Notes: a model not told the origin generated them from the letters alone. A stretch of DNA of 64,000 nt from Holacanthus passer (GCA_025331565.1 JAFREQ010000008.1:3658001-3722000); one strand, 5' to 3'; shown: positions 47,481 through 61,260, numbered from the stretch's first letter. Made by a program: numbers and translations.

Positions 47481-50400
47481 TCAACAGATGATGAATAATA
47501 ATAATTACAACTTTCCATTTGTTCTACTTTGTATTTTAGGAGCTTCAGGAAGCACTTCAGAGAGCAATTTCACCACAGTGTCCATTAAGTAGGTATTCTG
47601 GAGCCTTTGGTTGTATCTTCATCAGCAGATGAAGGTTGCCAAGTTGTAATGGATTTGTAGATGTTCAGATTTCCATTTTTCAGAGCACTTTAAAACTTTC
47701 TATCAGTTTATTGCTAAAGATGAGTTATGAATGAAATGTGCATTGAATATGAGGCCAAAAGACCCTCTGCGTGTTTTTCCAAGATGTGATCAACAGATGA
47801 AGACCATTATTTTCCACTGAGTTGGAACAGTTTTAAAGGATGTTTTTTAGTTGTGAATTACGTGTAAATACTGTTATCGAGCAAGAAAATCGGCTTTACT
47901 GACAGAGAATGAAATAAGAGGTGAAAAGAGGTTAACTATTGCTGTCTGAGTCATCTGAATGACTGCTATTGAATGTGTGGCACCTCATTCGACCTCTCCC
48001 CTTTCATTGCTGCTGCGTGCGCTGAGGTTATTTTCTCGTCATCCACAAGAGATCCAATCTGACTGTCGCTCACTGTCACGTCACCGTTGTTCCTCCACTG
48101 GGAGATTGGAGCATACAGGCAGGATTAGTAGCAGTGAGCCTATACATCTGCTGATCAGTGATCCTGATTGTTTTTCAATCCTCTGCCCATATGAATTCCC
48201 ACGTACAGTAAAGCCATGTGAGAAGACAGATCCAGTTCCTGATCATCTGTCTGTCATTTCCGGCTGCCATCAACACTTAACACTGGACTCAGAGTGACTA
48301 TAGAAGCTACTTCACATGAATTTCAATGACGCCGACCTTCATAATGTTTTTAGGCAAACACTAGGAAAGGCCAAACAGCCTTTGTGGTATATTTTCTGTC
48401 ATCTTTTTCTCTCTCAAGTGTTATTCTGGTGTAGAAAGCAGCAAGGCTGAGAGGAAAACCATGTAGTGAGTCACACAGTAGGCAATGAAGCTCCCAGTGG
48501 GACTTGCCTAGCCGGCTGATTTTACAGGCAGGTGTTTCTAAGACATCTCAAGACGTTTCATGTATGCTTTATTCCCTCTTTTTGGTTTTCAAGCCATCAG
48601 TGGGAGAATCTGTTGCTAACTTACACACGACATTTTGGTCTATTCTGGTCCTGGTATGAAACACTGTATGTCAGTGAGTCACTTCTGTGTGCCAGTCATG
48701 TAGCCTCACCCTGCTGAAGTGTTGTTGCCTACGCTTTTGCTGGCACACCACTGTGTGATTGCACGCTCCATCCCCAGAGCTGCACCACAAGTAATTTGGC
48801 GAGTTTTTGGAAGCTTGTTTTTGCAGGTGAAGAGCAGCTAAAGGAAATGAGGCAGGGCTGCGGTATGAAAATTTAATTCAGTGATGCAGCTGTGGGTCGC
48901 TTTTAAATGACTCTGGCAAAAGAATAACTGATGTGTTACACCAATCTTGTCATCAATTTGTGTCACTGATCTCGAAATCTGATCATATTGCCCGGGGTCT
49001 GCTGTTCATATTTCTAAGTTAAATGTGCATTAACTGCTGTCATCATTTTGTTGACATTCAGCAACGGCTAATTTGCAAAAGAATATTGAGAGAAAACCAT
49101 TTGAATTCAGCTTCTTGTCTACTCTTTATTTTTCATAGTATCAACAAATCCCATGAAGGCCCCCAAACCAACAGTTAATTGATTCTACTGACATGCAGCC
49201 AAAGCCTGATATATTCTGATATATTCCTCTGTGTCACAGACGTCCACTGTTGTTCAAAAACGATTAAAGACACATCGGTGAGACACAGTAGTGGCTGTAC
49301 TTTTTGATTCAGTCCCATCATACACTGCTCTGCTGCTTTACTCATCATAGTGCCAAATGTGTATTAACACACAGCTGAAAATAGTCCCCATCAAATAAAC
49401 TCTTTATTCCTGTTTGAGTAATGTTTGCTTGAAACTACAGTGCCCACCTGTTTTAGGAACATAAACCATATATTTGTCAGGTGTTTTAACATTTTTACAT
49501 CATCAGTAGGAACAAATGGGATGGGGGCTGAGTGCCAAACACAGGGTAGGAAAGTCAGAAAGTGGTCTCAGAAAGACAGACTAATGCATTGCTGATTTTG
49601 GTCTTTTCATGGGATTTCTTAAGAATAAGAAAAATATAGATTAACAACCTTTGCTTTAAGAAAGCCTTATGAAAGAAACTTGAGAAAATCTGCTGTCAAA
49701 CCGACAATGGTGAACATCAAAACTAGGTTTCAAATTGAAAATGATTTAGTATTTGAAAAACAAATGAACAAAACTCAGCTTGTGTGTCATATTCTGTAAA
49801 AACGTAGTGGTTAATCAAATAGCTGTGTGTCCTGGGCTTATGTTCTCTGAATATTGTGCTTGCTTTGAACAAAACAGTGTCTTGGAAACTCTCGTGGGAG
49901 TGCAAACAACTAAATATGAAAATAAAATCCTCCAAGCAATAAATCTGATTTTAATTATTCTGCAAGCTGTATGTGAAACCTCCTCCCACTGGAGGAGTGA
50001 ACTGCGCCACCTTATCGCTGCCCTTTGCCTAACAGTCACAAAAAATGTCATCTCTAGTATCTCTCTTTTGTAATATTGGAAAAGGTGAACACAACTATTT
50101 GCAGGTTTTTCAAATATCTGATGCAGGTTTCTCTTTATTCTTTCCCTACAATGGAAATGGTTTTATACACAAGATGAAAACAGCTGAGGAAATGCAGTTA
50201 GATCAGCTGCTGATTTGTCCCATATTCCATTATGCTGAGGCTTATTCCTCCCAGACAAACAGTGTGGTAGACATGTCTGCACATGTCTTTGCATTGTAAA
50301 CATCCACATCAGAGTGTAAGGGCTTTGCCGGAGAAACTGTGGTACTGTGCACTTCTTTGTTCCCCCCAGGTTACCCAGCACAGCATTGACATGGCTCGTA

Positions 50401-50814
50401 GTTATTCCTGCTCGCTCATTCATGCAAACTCTCTCCTCCCCACTCTCCAGTCGAACATATCTCCCAATATTCCTCTCTCTGCCTCCCTCTCTTGCCCTCC
50501 ATCCCCTCTCTTGCAGACCCGTTCATCCATAGCTGATACATCGGAGGCTATCCTGTGTGCAACGCCTGCCCTTATGGGCTGCTCTCAGATCTCTGTCTCT
50601 CCCCTAAGCAACAGCACAGATTAAATACTTAACTTTATTCATTTTTTCCCCCTCTCCCACCCTCTCTCTTGCCTGGCATTAAAAATTCATCCACTCTGTG
50701 TTGTGTTAAAAGCACATTACGCAAGACTCTAAATATACCCCCTCCCAGGCAGGAACCTTTTGTCCCTTGCTGCCTTTACGTCTGTGCTCTGTCTGTGCTT
50801 GCATGCATTGCATT

Positions 50815-50820
<6 letters not shown>

Positions 50821-50853
<33 letters not shown>
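50821..50853. repeat. (GT)n microsatellite
   Basis: About 16 uninterrupted GT units. Confidence 0.95.
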
Positions 50854-50855
<2 letters not shown>

Positions 50856-51849
50856 TTGAGGGCTTTTTCATTGCTCCGATGCTGCATCTGTTATGTCTGT
50901 CAGATCCCAGGAGGAGGCCAGCGACAGAGCTCAGGAGCGTCCCTCAGGTGGCAACAGGGTGATACAGCAGCCTGGCAAACAGGTAGAGTTAAGCAAGGAC
51001 CTCTCAAATACAACAAACACTCACGCCCCGTTCACTTTTAATGCAGCACGTGCTCACGTTTTGCTCTGATGAGAATAGAGCTGGTTGGCCGCATTGAAAA
51101 TGAGCCTCTGTGTCTTATTTAGCGCTGTGTCCTCACCTCTTTCGCCGCTAAGAGCTCATTATTGCTGCGGCGTTTGACCGATGGCTTTGAAGGCCGTTTA
51201 TCACATAGAGATGGGCATTCAGAGAAGAAGAAAGTGCTGCTGTGTGCATCAGTCTCTCCCCAGGCTGGTCTGCCTGTCTGCCTCCAGCAACAAAAGCTGA
51301 CAGTCCAACTGTTTGATGCTGCCTCCTGGATGAAAAGCCTCTGTAATTGGCTGCCATTACAAACTGTACGCCATCCTTGACAATGGCAGTGAAAAGAAAG
51401 AAAAGACACATGTTCCATCTTTTGAAATCCCGCGTCCTCCAAAGAGCAAAAGAAAAAGTTCATTGTTTAAATGGGAACTATGTATGTTTCTAACGTGGTG
51501 TATAATTTGTCTTCTGTGTTCTTCAAACGCAAAGTCTCTGCCACAGTCTAATTACTTTTATAGATCTGCGGTGCTGGAAAACGGTTTTCATTTGCACTTA
51601 ATTGCTCAGTGAAAATGTCGTCTCCTGAATCGTTAAAAAGCCTTTTTGTCCCTTTTAAACGTCTGTTGTTGTTGTTTTTTTTTTTAACATTGATGATTCA
51701 TGTACAGGTCCAAAATATTAGGCATCATTGCTTATGTATTAAGCATGTTTAATTCCCTCTATTGGATAAAATACAATGTGTATCTAATAAGTGTGGAGAA
51801 TCCAATTTAAGAAGTGACATGCTGAAGCGCTACACTGCACAGCTACATA

Positions 51850-51856
<7 letters not shown>

Positions 51857-51880
<24 letters not shown>
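51857..51880. repeat. (AC)n microsatellite
   Basis: About 12 uninterrupted AC units. Confidence 0.95.
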
Positions 51881-53312
51881 TTAAACATGCAGTCCTCGGG
51901 TGCTCTGTGCAGCTTTTTCTCTAGATTTTGGGGTGCACGAGTTCAGTAGATCTAACCATGATGAATATCACAGGGCTGGCTTTGACAGAATAAGGGTTTG
52001 TTCCCTTTCTCCAATCCACTCCACATATGACACCTTGTGCTTGCCAGTGCATCTCTCCGTAGACAACACCTGCCAGCTCTTCCTGCCAGCCTGTACTGAT
52101 GTGTGGCATTCCTAACTCGATCACGATCATGAGTGTAACACCTGCGAATCTACAAAAAGTTGAGGAAGCTGCCAAGTTCCTCCCATGGTGAGACGTGTTT
52201 CTCTCTCTGTCTCTCTCTCTCTCTTTCTTCCTGCCTCTTTTTTGTCGCCTCTCGTCAGAATCTGTGCCCAGGTGTGTGTGTGCAAAGTGTATACAAATGA
52301 GAGTACGCGTGCACATCCAAAGCAAAGAGGGCAGGTGCTGAGCCGAAAGTCTGAGTCTGTTAAAGAGCAGTTCTGCTTGAATTTGCTTGTTTAATACTGC
52401 TTGGTGCAATAAATAAGTGGACATTGGAGCTGTGCATTGTGTGAAGTGTTTGTTTATTTCATGTGTGCAAAATGTGACACTGAGCAGTTGTGTTGCTTTC
52501 CTTAGCAGATGCAAGGAGCAGAAGACATGCATCTATTCTGTAGCCATAAATGCTTCCTCTCCGCCATTTTAGACAGGCCACCAAGCCTTGACATTAATAA
52601 AGCTGCAGGCAAATACAAGGGGATGTAGGTATACATACAGTGTGTGCTGCAGTGCAAAGCCAAGAGCATATATTAGTGAGAAGAAGCTGCACTGTAGAAG
52701 AACATCTGGTCCCTCGTGGCCAATTCATCTACTTGAGCAAGTTGCGTATCCAGTGTCCCCTTCCTCCCTCTCTCTCCTCAGCAGAAGGCTGTCTGAGTGA
52801 CAGTAGTTTGCTGCACGTTGGTCTGTTCTCTCTTCCCATGGGTCTAATTTGTGCAAGCTGCTTTTGAATTGTTGCAAAGAAGATGCAGGAACAAAGCCAG
52901 CTGAGGGGGCTGGGACGTGTGGGACCTGCTGTTCCTCTGTGCCTTTAGTTCTGATGCCAATTCATCTACATTCTTCTGTTCTTTCCTGCACCCCTTCCTC
53001 TTTTTGCCCCAAAGTGTCAACCTTGTGTTTGTACAGTTTGGTTATATAATGAAGGAAAGGTGTGAGGTGAAGAGGTCAGTGGGGTAAACATGAGTGCATG
53101 ACTTCTGTGCATCTCACACGACTGCTCAAAATGCAACAGGGAAAAGCAAACCACCAAATTTTTTAATGTTCATTCAAACATGTAATTTGATCGTTACATA
53201 CAGCACCATATAATCTAATTAGTATTTGCACAATCTTCATCACAGCACAAGTACAACTAGTGCAACTACTTCCCATGTCTTTTCTCACAATGTCAAATTT
53301 CACCTGGTATTG

Positions 53313-53336
53313 GCAGCAGCAGCAGCAGCAGCAGCT
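53313..53336. repeat. (AGC)n trinucleotide tract
   Basis: About seven AGC units, outside any supported coding frame. Confidence 0.9.
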
Positions 53337-56300
53337 AATGATATCCTTCAAAGACTTTGACTAAGCCATGACTCAGAGACTCTATTCCTTAAGGGAAGAG
53401 CCCTGATTTTAAAGTCCAAGCATCATACTGTAGTTATTTTCTCTGCAGGAGACGGGATGAATCAGCAACATCTGAACTCTGCAGGAAAAAGTTGAGGGAA
53501 TGAGCTGGGACCTTCAAAGTGTCAGTTCTGAAAAAAAAACAACCTGTCTGTTTGACAAGTGAAGATTAGTCACCTGCAACTCTGAAAGAGGCAGGGTAGA
53601 GAACTTCAGCAAAAAAAAATATGTCATTCCTTCGCCCAAGGACAGCTTAGTTTGCCTTTGTATGTAGCCTTTTACACCTGGTTCCCCTATAGCTGGAGAG
53701 AGGAACTCCTGTCCTGACACCTAAGCTGTAATGACATGCCAATTTACAACTCCCCAAGAGAGGAATTAGGAAGGTTAAAGCATGCAAAGTGTAGCTGTGA
53801 CAGTGCTCAGTGCGTTTAAACCAGGAATATGGATATTGCAGTATTGCCTTTTCAAGAATTTCAAAAATTTGAGATCCCAAGTAGGGGTTACAGAACATGT
53901 TTGAAGTTCATAAGTTGTGTCAGAGGGAATCTGTCTTCAGCCGTTCAGTGTTCATGCTGATTATACACAGTATCATTTTTTATACATCATGATAGAAACC
54001 CTATATACATTTTTTTTAAAGACTACTTTAATTTTATTACAGCTTGAGTCTTGTTTTATTGTGTTAGTTAATTTCTATTGGTTATGATAACATTGTACTT
54101 GCTAAGTTCATTCCTGAGATGTAGGAACACGTCAAAGGTCAAGAAGGTCAAGAAATATGGGCAGACAATCATATGGGTTTTAAACTTATTGTTTGTTCAC
54201 TTTGGAGGGAAAAATACTGTCTAGATTATGTTCAGTGATTATGTTTGAAGGAAGTGCTATGTTTTTGGACGGCACGCAAGTCAGGACTTGCTATGGTTAG
54301 GTTTAGAGAAGGAAAGATAGTTTCATTAAATGTTAATAAAGTAAACACGTCCTGTTGACCTGTTGAATATTTAACCAAGACCACCCTCTTTCCCTAACCT
54401 TAACCAGGAGCACAAATCACATGATTAAAACATGATTTAGTTGCTATAGACTAGGATATATTTTATTGCTACAAGCAGAAATTGCAGGGAAAAGAAATAT
54501 GTTGTCAGTGCAGATCTTGATTTTTGCAGATATCATCAATATCAACACTTGCAACTTGGATGATACATTTCCTCATTATGTTGTTAAAAAAAATCTGATT
54601 ACGTTTCTTAGAAAACAGATTTGCTGTTGCAGATTATTATATAAACATAATTCCTGGGACACAAGGTTGTTGGAAAAGAAGAAATGAAGGCAAACAGTGA
54701 AACCATTACCTAAACTGCCTGTAAACATCCATCACTGTTTACAGACTCCTAGTACAACCTTGACCTACTGTACTTATGGTAATTGTGTAGTGACATAGTT
54801 TTCCAATGCTGTGAGGGATTATTACTACATTATGGGTCTGTTCACTCTCAGTTTTACTTCCAAACACAGCAGTTTCGATAATCTGATAATCTGGCTAAAG
54901 TGTTTCTTGCTCCATCAAACCTTTTCAGTGTGGCTGCAGATCTCAGCAATTAGCTTGGTTAATGCAATATTATCATAAGAAAAAAAAGGAATTCAGAGGC
55001 AAATATTTTGCCATACGACATGCAGTAGAGTAACGACTGTGATCTGCATTATCGCAGATAACCTTAATTTATATAGTACATATGCAGAATATAGGGATAC
55101 AGCCACACTGTGCAGGTGGATCTGTAGGTATAGGAGCCCAGAGCCTCTTTGAGAATCTCTGCTCATTTAGCGACTAACTCACCGTGTTGAATTATAGACA
55201 TATACAATGCTGATGTTGTTTGATTTCTTTTGGGAAAGGGTCACGTGACAGGGGTGTAATGAATTTAAGGAAGGACATGATGTGACTGATAGAACCTAAT
55301 CAGAAAGTTAGTGTGTGTGTGTCTATGTCATCGTTTCCAAAAGTCCAAGCCATTCCACTTGATTAGACAACAATGGTATCAGCAGCGTTTCCACAAGTCA
55401 ATGTTTTAGGGCTTCTAAAACGCTGAAGTAGTGTGGACAGCGGGCGTAAATGTAGCAAAAGTTATGCGTTTCAAAGCAAAAACATAGTTTAGTGTGGATG
55501 TACCATCACTCTTCCTCTCTCATTAGTGTGCCTTTAAAACAGAGCGAAAGAAGAAGAAAAGAAACAGCTGGAGTCTAATCAGTTTTTTAAAAAGTAATTG
55601 CCTGGCGTTGCCCAAAATGTCATCAGAACGACACAAAAACACACGTATTTTTACGAGCCCAGAGTGAGAAAGTCAATGAAAGCCAGCTAGATGCTGGGAG
55701 GTTTATTCCAACATCTGTAATGATCCATGGTGGAGAAGAATGGAGCATAAATCAAAGAGACATCCAGCTAAAGACAATGGGAAATTAAATTGGGTAATGG
55801 AGTGTGGGAATAAAGTGGGGAAAAGCTTGCATCAGATTTCACCATGCAGGCAGAACTATTGACAATAACAACAGAGGTCCTGCTGTGAGGCTGAAATGTT
55901 CCTCTCTGAGTCTCCTGCCCTGTCTTTTGATTAAAAGGGAGGGCATCACATTACAGGATGCAAAGTGGACCTAGTGTGTCTGGCTCTAGAAGTTTTCAGA
56001 TGATGCATGATTTATTTTTTAATTTCCTCAAACAGCATCTGAAATAGTCACATGAGATAAAGTTGCTTTTTATTGTCTTCTTCTCCTTCTACACTAAAAA
56101 TATGATGTATTCAGTTTCTCCTATGTGTGAGTTCCAGGTTTTACACATTAACACTTCTGTATAGCTCTCCAGTCCTGGCTGTTTTTATTTACTCGCACGT
56201 TCACCGTTCCAGCCCGCCTTTAATGATTTAAGAGACAAAATGAGACAGCCTCTAAAAAAGCTCCCATGAGTCTGTTCTCCACAATGAGCAGAGGCGATGC

Positions 56301-56909
56301 ATGATGTCGTCCGCAAAACAAAATGAGCCTGACATCCTAGAAGAAACAGTAGCCTCGCTGCAGTCCCTGGGAGATGTGATGAGATTTGTGAGCATGCAAA
56401 AATATCACTCGCAGCAAATCTCCAAGCTTTGATTCAGGAATTTACATCATACTGTGGTTTTAATTAAAGGAGACTAATTAAAGAGGCATAAAAACAGGAG
56501 GAAGGTGTTTTTTTCTTGTCTGACAGGTTTCCTTCCCACTGCAGCTGCGTCGTGGGCCTTGTGAGGAAGCAGAGAGGGATGAGACAACACTCTGCATTTC
56601 TCTCTCTGCAGTTTAGTTCTTCATTTAGTGTGTGTCTTTCCAGCCAAAGGCAATTCTGAGTCAATATCTGCCGCTTAACATTATTGCTCCGCAGCAACCT
56701 TCGCAACTTGAATTAATGCAACCTGAGATGCTGAGCGTGGAGGAAATACAGACAGGTGATTTGACAGGACGGATCCAAACCAAGAGGGAGATGATGGCTG
56801 ATGATTATGTGGAGTGAGAAGGATGACAGCAGGCCCCAGACAGTCACCAGACATCTCCTGTCTTGGCGTTTTGTCAGGTTGAAAGGACGCGCTGCCAACA
56901 CTTTGCGTC

Positions 56910-56911
<2 letters not shown>

Positions 56912-56942
<31 letters not shown>
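56912..56942. repeat. (GT)n microsatellite
   Basis: About 15 uninterrupted GT units. Confidence 0.95.
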
Positions 56943-56944
<2 letters not shown>

Positions 56945-57494
56945 ACGTGAAGGTGTTATTGTGAGTAAAACTTTGCTTCCCGTCATTTTGAATTTAAATC
57001 TAATTACGCCGCATTAATTCAAGTGATTTGCCTGCTTGTCTGCCTTTGTCACAGATACAGCTGAGCATGGCGTGACAGACACAAGGAAGTGAAGGTGGAA
57101 GTTTTTCAACTTTGACACACCGTGAAAAAGAGTCAGACATGCTGATAAATACAGAGCACCGTGCAGTTTTTGTACCTGGGAGGGTTTTGGCTGGAGGCTA
57201 AAAAAAAAAGTAGAATCAAGAGCTTCCTCTCTAGACCTTTTTGCACTGGAGCTAGAAGCTACTGTTTTAAGTGCAGAAGTTCTCTGTAGCTATTGATCAT
57301 TCTGCAGGAGCACAACTTTGCCATGTGCCTGTGTGTTTGTGTGTGTGTGTGGGCGAGTGTGTAACAATTTAAAGTGCAAATGTATGTGCCGTGGTGTTTC
57401 CTCAGGTAAGTGCAGGGAAACAAAACAAGGCTGTACCGTTCTGCACACATGGATTTGCAGGGTGATAGGTGAATAACAAAAGACTGAAGTGTTG

Positions 57495-57950
57495 AGTTGC
57501 TGGGAGCAGGAGTGAGAGGACTCGAGCGAACATCCATCACTCCGCTCAGGGTTGATTGGTCATGCCTGAGGATGAGGAAAGATGGACTGTCACTTTCCAC
57601 AGAGGAGAGGCGTCTCTGTGTGGGGGAAGTGGGGGCACTGGCGGCGAGCCCAAAGTCGGCAGAGGTTGAGACGAGTACTGAGCCTCTTTTGTTTGGACCT
57701 GGCCGCGTCCCCCGCTCTAAAATGCTCTTTACACACACAGCCGCCATCTTCACCGTGATCCCGCACCAGTCTGAGAGAAGAGGCCTTTGTTCCCGCCTGG
57801 CATCGGCACATCTGCTTGGAAACCTTGACTCTGCTCGGCTGCTATCACCAGCTTCGTTTGCAGCAGGAGTCCAGGGTGCTAAAGCCACTACTGCCAATTT
57901 CTGTCACGTTATTTCCGGCAGCGGTGCCCCAGCTACCCGTCTGTCTCATT
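57495..57950. promoter_or_regulatory. isolated CpG-rich patch with perfect YY1-type site
   Basis: This is the only clearly CpG-rich block between the nme8/9 promoter and the right edge. Read on the minus strand it has AAGATGGCGGC at 57750-57740, the classic YY1 element often found overlapping start codons. The ATG inside it (57747) opens a 162-codon frame whose first half reads like real coding sequence (it includes PTSPTQRRLSSVESDSPS). I do not recognise the protein and see no confident splice donor, so a first exon, a promoter of a non-coding RNA, and a chance frame all remain possible. Confidence 0.35.
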
Positions 57951-57954
57951 TTGG

Positions 57955-59060
57955 GCTCATGGGACACGGAGGAAAGTCTGCTGGGTTTCCTCTGAGATGA
58001 CTGCTGTCTCTTAAATAATTCAGTGCAGCCAAAGAAAGCTCGGAGCAGTGAAGGACAGAGGCACTCACTGAGCAAAACTTGTGCTACTGTATCCAGCAGC
58101 TACGTAAACCCACTGACCCTTTGGTTTCCCCTCACACTTCTGGGTGGTTCTTGCAAGGAGGAGGTGTTTCATACATCTCTGTGTGCACGGTGCTAAAGAA
58201 ACCAACTTGCAAGCTGCAGAGCATCAATGACGAAAGAGTGAGGCCTCTCCCAGGTGACGTATACTTTAGTTTACCCGAGTAACTTCATCTCATACCTACA
58301 CTTTCATATAGCACAAGTTTCACTCTCACCAGGACGCCAATAAATAAAATACAGACTTGAATGTAAACAATTCAGGGTTCATCACAGAAAGTACAAAGAA
58401 TTTTAACATTTGTCTCTCTGTAAATTGTGGAAGTTAAAGTTCTCTTCATTGTCTAGCTTGTACAAACCTGATTATTTAACACAGGGAGTATTGCACATGT
58501 AGGCAGCAGGGTGGATGCAGGAGGGGGGGGTGTCAGCTGGACTCCTGCAGCAGTCAGGCTGAGAGAGTAAAAGAGGAGGCTGATCAAAGGAAGATGAATC
58601 AAGATGTGACATGAGATATAAAAAAAAAAGTTTGAAATACAAATGTTGGCTCTTATATAAAAAAAATAGCTGAGCAAATGCAACCTAACTGCTCTCCAGC
58701 TCTAAATACTTTATGTGTTTATGAGAGTGGGTTTGGGTGGGGGTGGTGCAGGATGTGATATGCATTAAGGGCACCTCCAATGAAAATCAAGTTATTAACC
58801 TTGCTAACATCTCCATATGGTGTTTCCATATATGTGACAAGACATATCATGACTGAAATAAGCAGTCAACACCATGGCTGAGCATGGAAGCTTGGAAACC
58901 AATGACAGTCTCAGAAACACGGATTCAGACACGTTTCATGTGTCACATAGCTAATGAACTGATCCCATGTCAACTTACACGGTGAAGCTATGGTGAAACA
59001 AGCCTGCATCAGAGGAGAAGTCAGGTATAGCTGTTGATATACATGTTAAGTTTCACTATT
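57955..59060. other. non-coding, no gene seen
   Basis: No recognisable exon. There is a G run near 58525 and AT-rich sequence to the right. Confidence 0.45.
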
Positions 59061-59066
59061 TTCAAA

Positions 59067-59171
59067 ATGATGGCAGACACATGTTCTGTTTTCAATTGCA
59101 AAAGGAGAAATGTGAAAATTCAGGTATTACTGAAAGATGTAATAAAACAAGACAAAGAAAACTTGGGTTAG
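59067..59171 (+). pseudogene. possible THAP-like zinc-finger fragment
   Basis: A 34-codon frame starts MMADTCSVFNCKRRNVKIQ. The early Cys-x4-Cys followed by basic residues resembles the start of THAP domains found in host proteins and in P-element/THAP9-like transposases. It stops soon after, and the later Cys and His ligands are not seen in the same frame. It could be a decayed fragment or chance. Confidence 0.2.
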
Positions 59172-59852
59172 CCACAAAAAAAAATTGAAGCTCTACGCAG
59201 AGACACAGCAAGTACGAGCCAACACGTTGGTCAACCGGTAAATGTATTTTTCTTGTGTTTTATCCATTGACTGTGTCCAGACAAATCACAGTTTGCTAGA
59301 TAATGTAAGCCAATATTAGCCTGCAAAGTTACATGATGATTCATGTCAAATAGTGACGTGTGAATCGTGAATAAATTGTTCAAAACAAAACACTTTTTAC
59401 TGACTCGGGAGTGACAAGTCCTCATCTCCGCTAACTCGTTCACTGACTTTTCCCTACTGACTCTTATATTAACTATATTAGTGGAAATGTATTAATTTGA
59501 TCACTGAACTTGCCACTTTGTCGTTCGAGCACTGGAAATTAACTCTCAAGGGTCAAGCCAGTATCACTGATTCTTTTCAAGGGATTTTCCTCACTGTGGG
59601 ATTTTCCAAATTTTTATGCTGTCAAGACAGAGGAAGGTTGTTTCCCAGTTACTGTGTTGAAGGAAAGAGTGTTTCCCTTGTCCATAGAAAGATAAACATA
59701 ATTTCTCAGTTTTAATAAGACTGTTGAGTTTCATACTCAAAGGAACTGAACGGTCTCAGTTTTAATATAAGTGTAAATTTTACACTTAAAGGAAAAGTGA
59801 TGTGGTATCTGGCTTGGTTTCTTAATGAGTCTGATTCCTTTAGGGGACAGGA

Positions 59853-60960
59853 ATGGACAAGAGCAAAAGTAAAGCATCTGCCAACACAGTAGAATATAAA
59901 GACAAAGTGCCCAAAGGCTCAGATACTATATGGCTATAATCTGGCTAATGTCTCTGATCCAAATGAGACTGCTGAACATTTTGTAACAAGAATTTGTGCA
60001 TGAATTTGTGAGATGAATGACACGGTGAAAGCAGAAATGAGAGATCCATGCATGGAAATGGTGTAAGCCATTGTGGGGTAGGAGTCACTCAGCAGCTGTG
60101 TCTTTGCCTATTATGTCCACTGAATCTGGCTGAAAGCCTGCAGATAAGCAGGATGTTGGAGAAGAGTTGTTGTGTGCTGCTGTTCACAAACTTTATCCAG
60201 ACAGAAAAAGGAAAGACGGGATGAAGAAATGAGGAAATGCTTTGCTCGATGAAAACAAGAAATGGGTTGAAGAATTAGACAGGAAGCTGCAAGAGGACTT
60301 AAAGGAAATATACAGCATAAATAAAGAGATATGAGAGAAGGAGAAGGAAGATTGCCAAGCAAGGCAGACACAGAGTGAATATCCCTTTATGATTGTTGTG
60401 ACCAAGCCGCTGAGCTTGACTGATTTGTTGGCTGTTTGTAAGGATGCACCTAATCCCGCAGCTTTTTGTCTCAGATGTCAGGCAGACCTCTCACTATCAT
60501 CAGTACAAAGACAAAGACTGCAGGTTCATTATTCTCAAAATGCTCCCTGATTTCACTGAAACAGAACTGGTCCACAATCTCGGCTCAGTTATGGATAGAT
60601 TTGACTGATTTCTTGACCAAAATGAACAAACAGGACATGACAGGAAAACACTTGCTTAATGTGAAAGTGTAAGAATTCTGTAAGTTTGTGAGAGAGAAAG
60701 ATGTTGCTGGTGTGTCTGATGCTTGCTCAAGCTTCAAACACCGACCGGCAGCCAGAAGGAAGCGCCCAGCAGGGTGGTTGGAAGGGAGGAGCTCATGGGC
60801 TACCAGGAGGGTGGCTTCAGAGTCAGATATCAGCAACAGCAGGGCAGAGGAGCGGGGAGATGAAGATTAGATGTATGTAGAAATTGTGGTCACCGGGCTA
60901 GAAAGTGCAGATCAGCAAAGTCAGTAGGTGGGTGCAGCCCACTGCCCCACCTGCAGAGAA
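59853..60960 (+). pseudogene. ERV gag-like remnant with compressed zinc knuckle
   Basis: A start-like ATG at 59853 is followed by a Lys/Ser-rich N-terminus and then matrix-like sequence in several frames (for example SDPNETAEHFVTRIC). Multiple stops and frame changes interrupt it. A basic segment (HRPAARRKRPAG) near 60740 precedes CRNCGHRARKC at 60876-60908. This resembles a nucleocapsid CCHC knuckle, but only one residue separates the second Cys from the His instead of four. Gag assignment is by order and pattern. Confidence 0.5.
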
Positions 60961-61099
60961 GGATGACACACAGCAGAGGAAAAAGCCTCAGTTCACCATG
61001 ACGTAGAATCCACAGTAAATAAGAACGGGAACAGACAGGAGCTCCGACACCTTTGCAGCATTTTCTTCATTTAAAGTTAACTGGTGCTTTTAAAAACCT

Positions 61100-61260
61100 T
61101 AATGATCAAACTTGCATTAAATGGTATCGATCATTTTCTTATAGATACAGGAGCAACATGATCATCTATATATGAAAACTACAATGGACGAGTTTCAGCT
61201 GTATTTATCAAATCTGCGGGAATGAATTGGGTTCTTATTGCATGTTCAACAATTTTTGCA
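61100..61260 (+). pseudogene. ERV aspartic protease remnant
   Basis: The active-site motif LIDTGAT is encoded at 61138-61158 and is immediately followed by a TGA stop; the frame then continues for some 35 codons. This is the hallmark Asp-Thr-Gly of retroviral proteases. Confidence 0.7.

Larger units (their letters stand above)
47485..57490. other. long non-coding stretch
   Basis: About 10 kb with no exon I can support on either strand. It contains TG/CA microsatellites, an AGC tract and ordinary AT-rich sequence. It could be intergenic or a long intron of a gene lying further right. Confidence 0.5.

Noticed and set aside
51921..52532. Minus-strand 203-codon frame
   Set aside because: Long, but it includes a simple-sequence Arg/Glu stretch from a TCTC tract and has no recognisable domain or promoter; it is probably chance.
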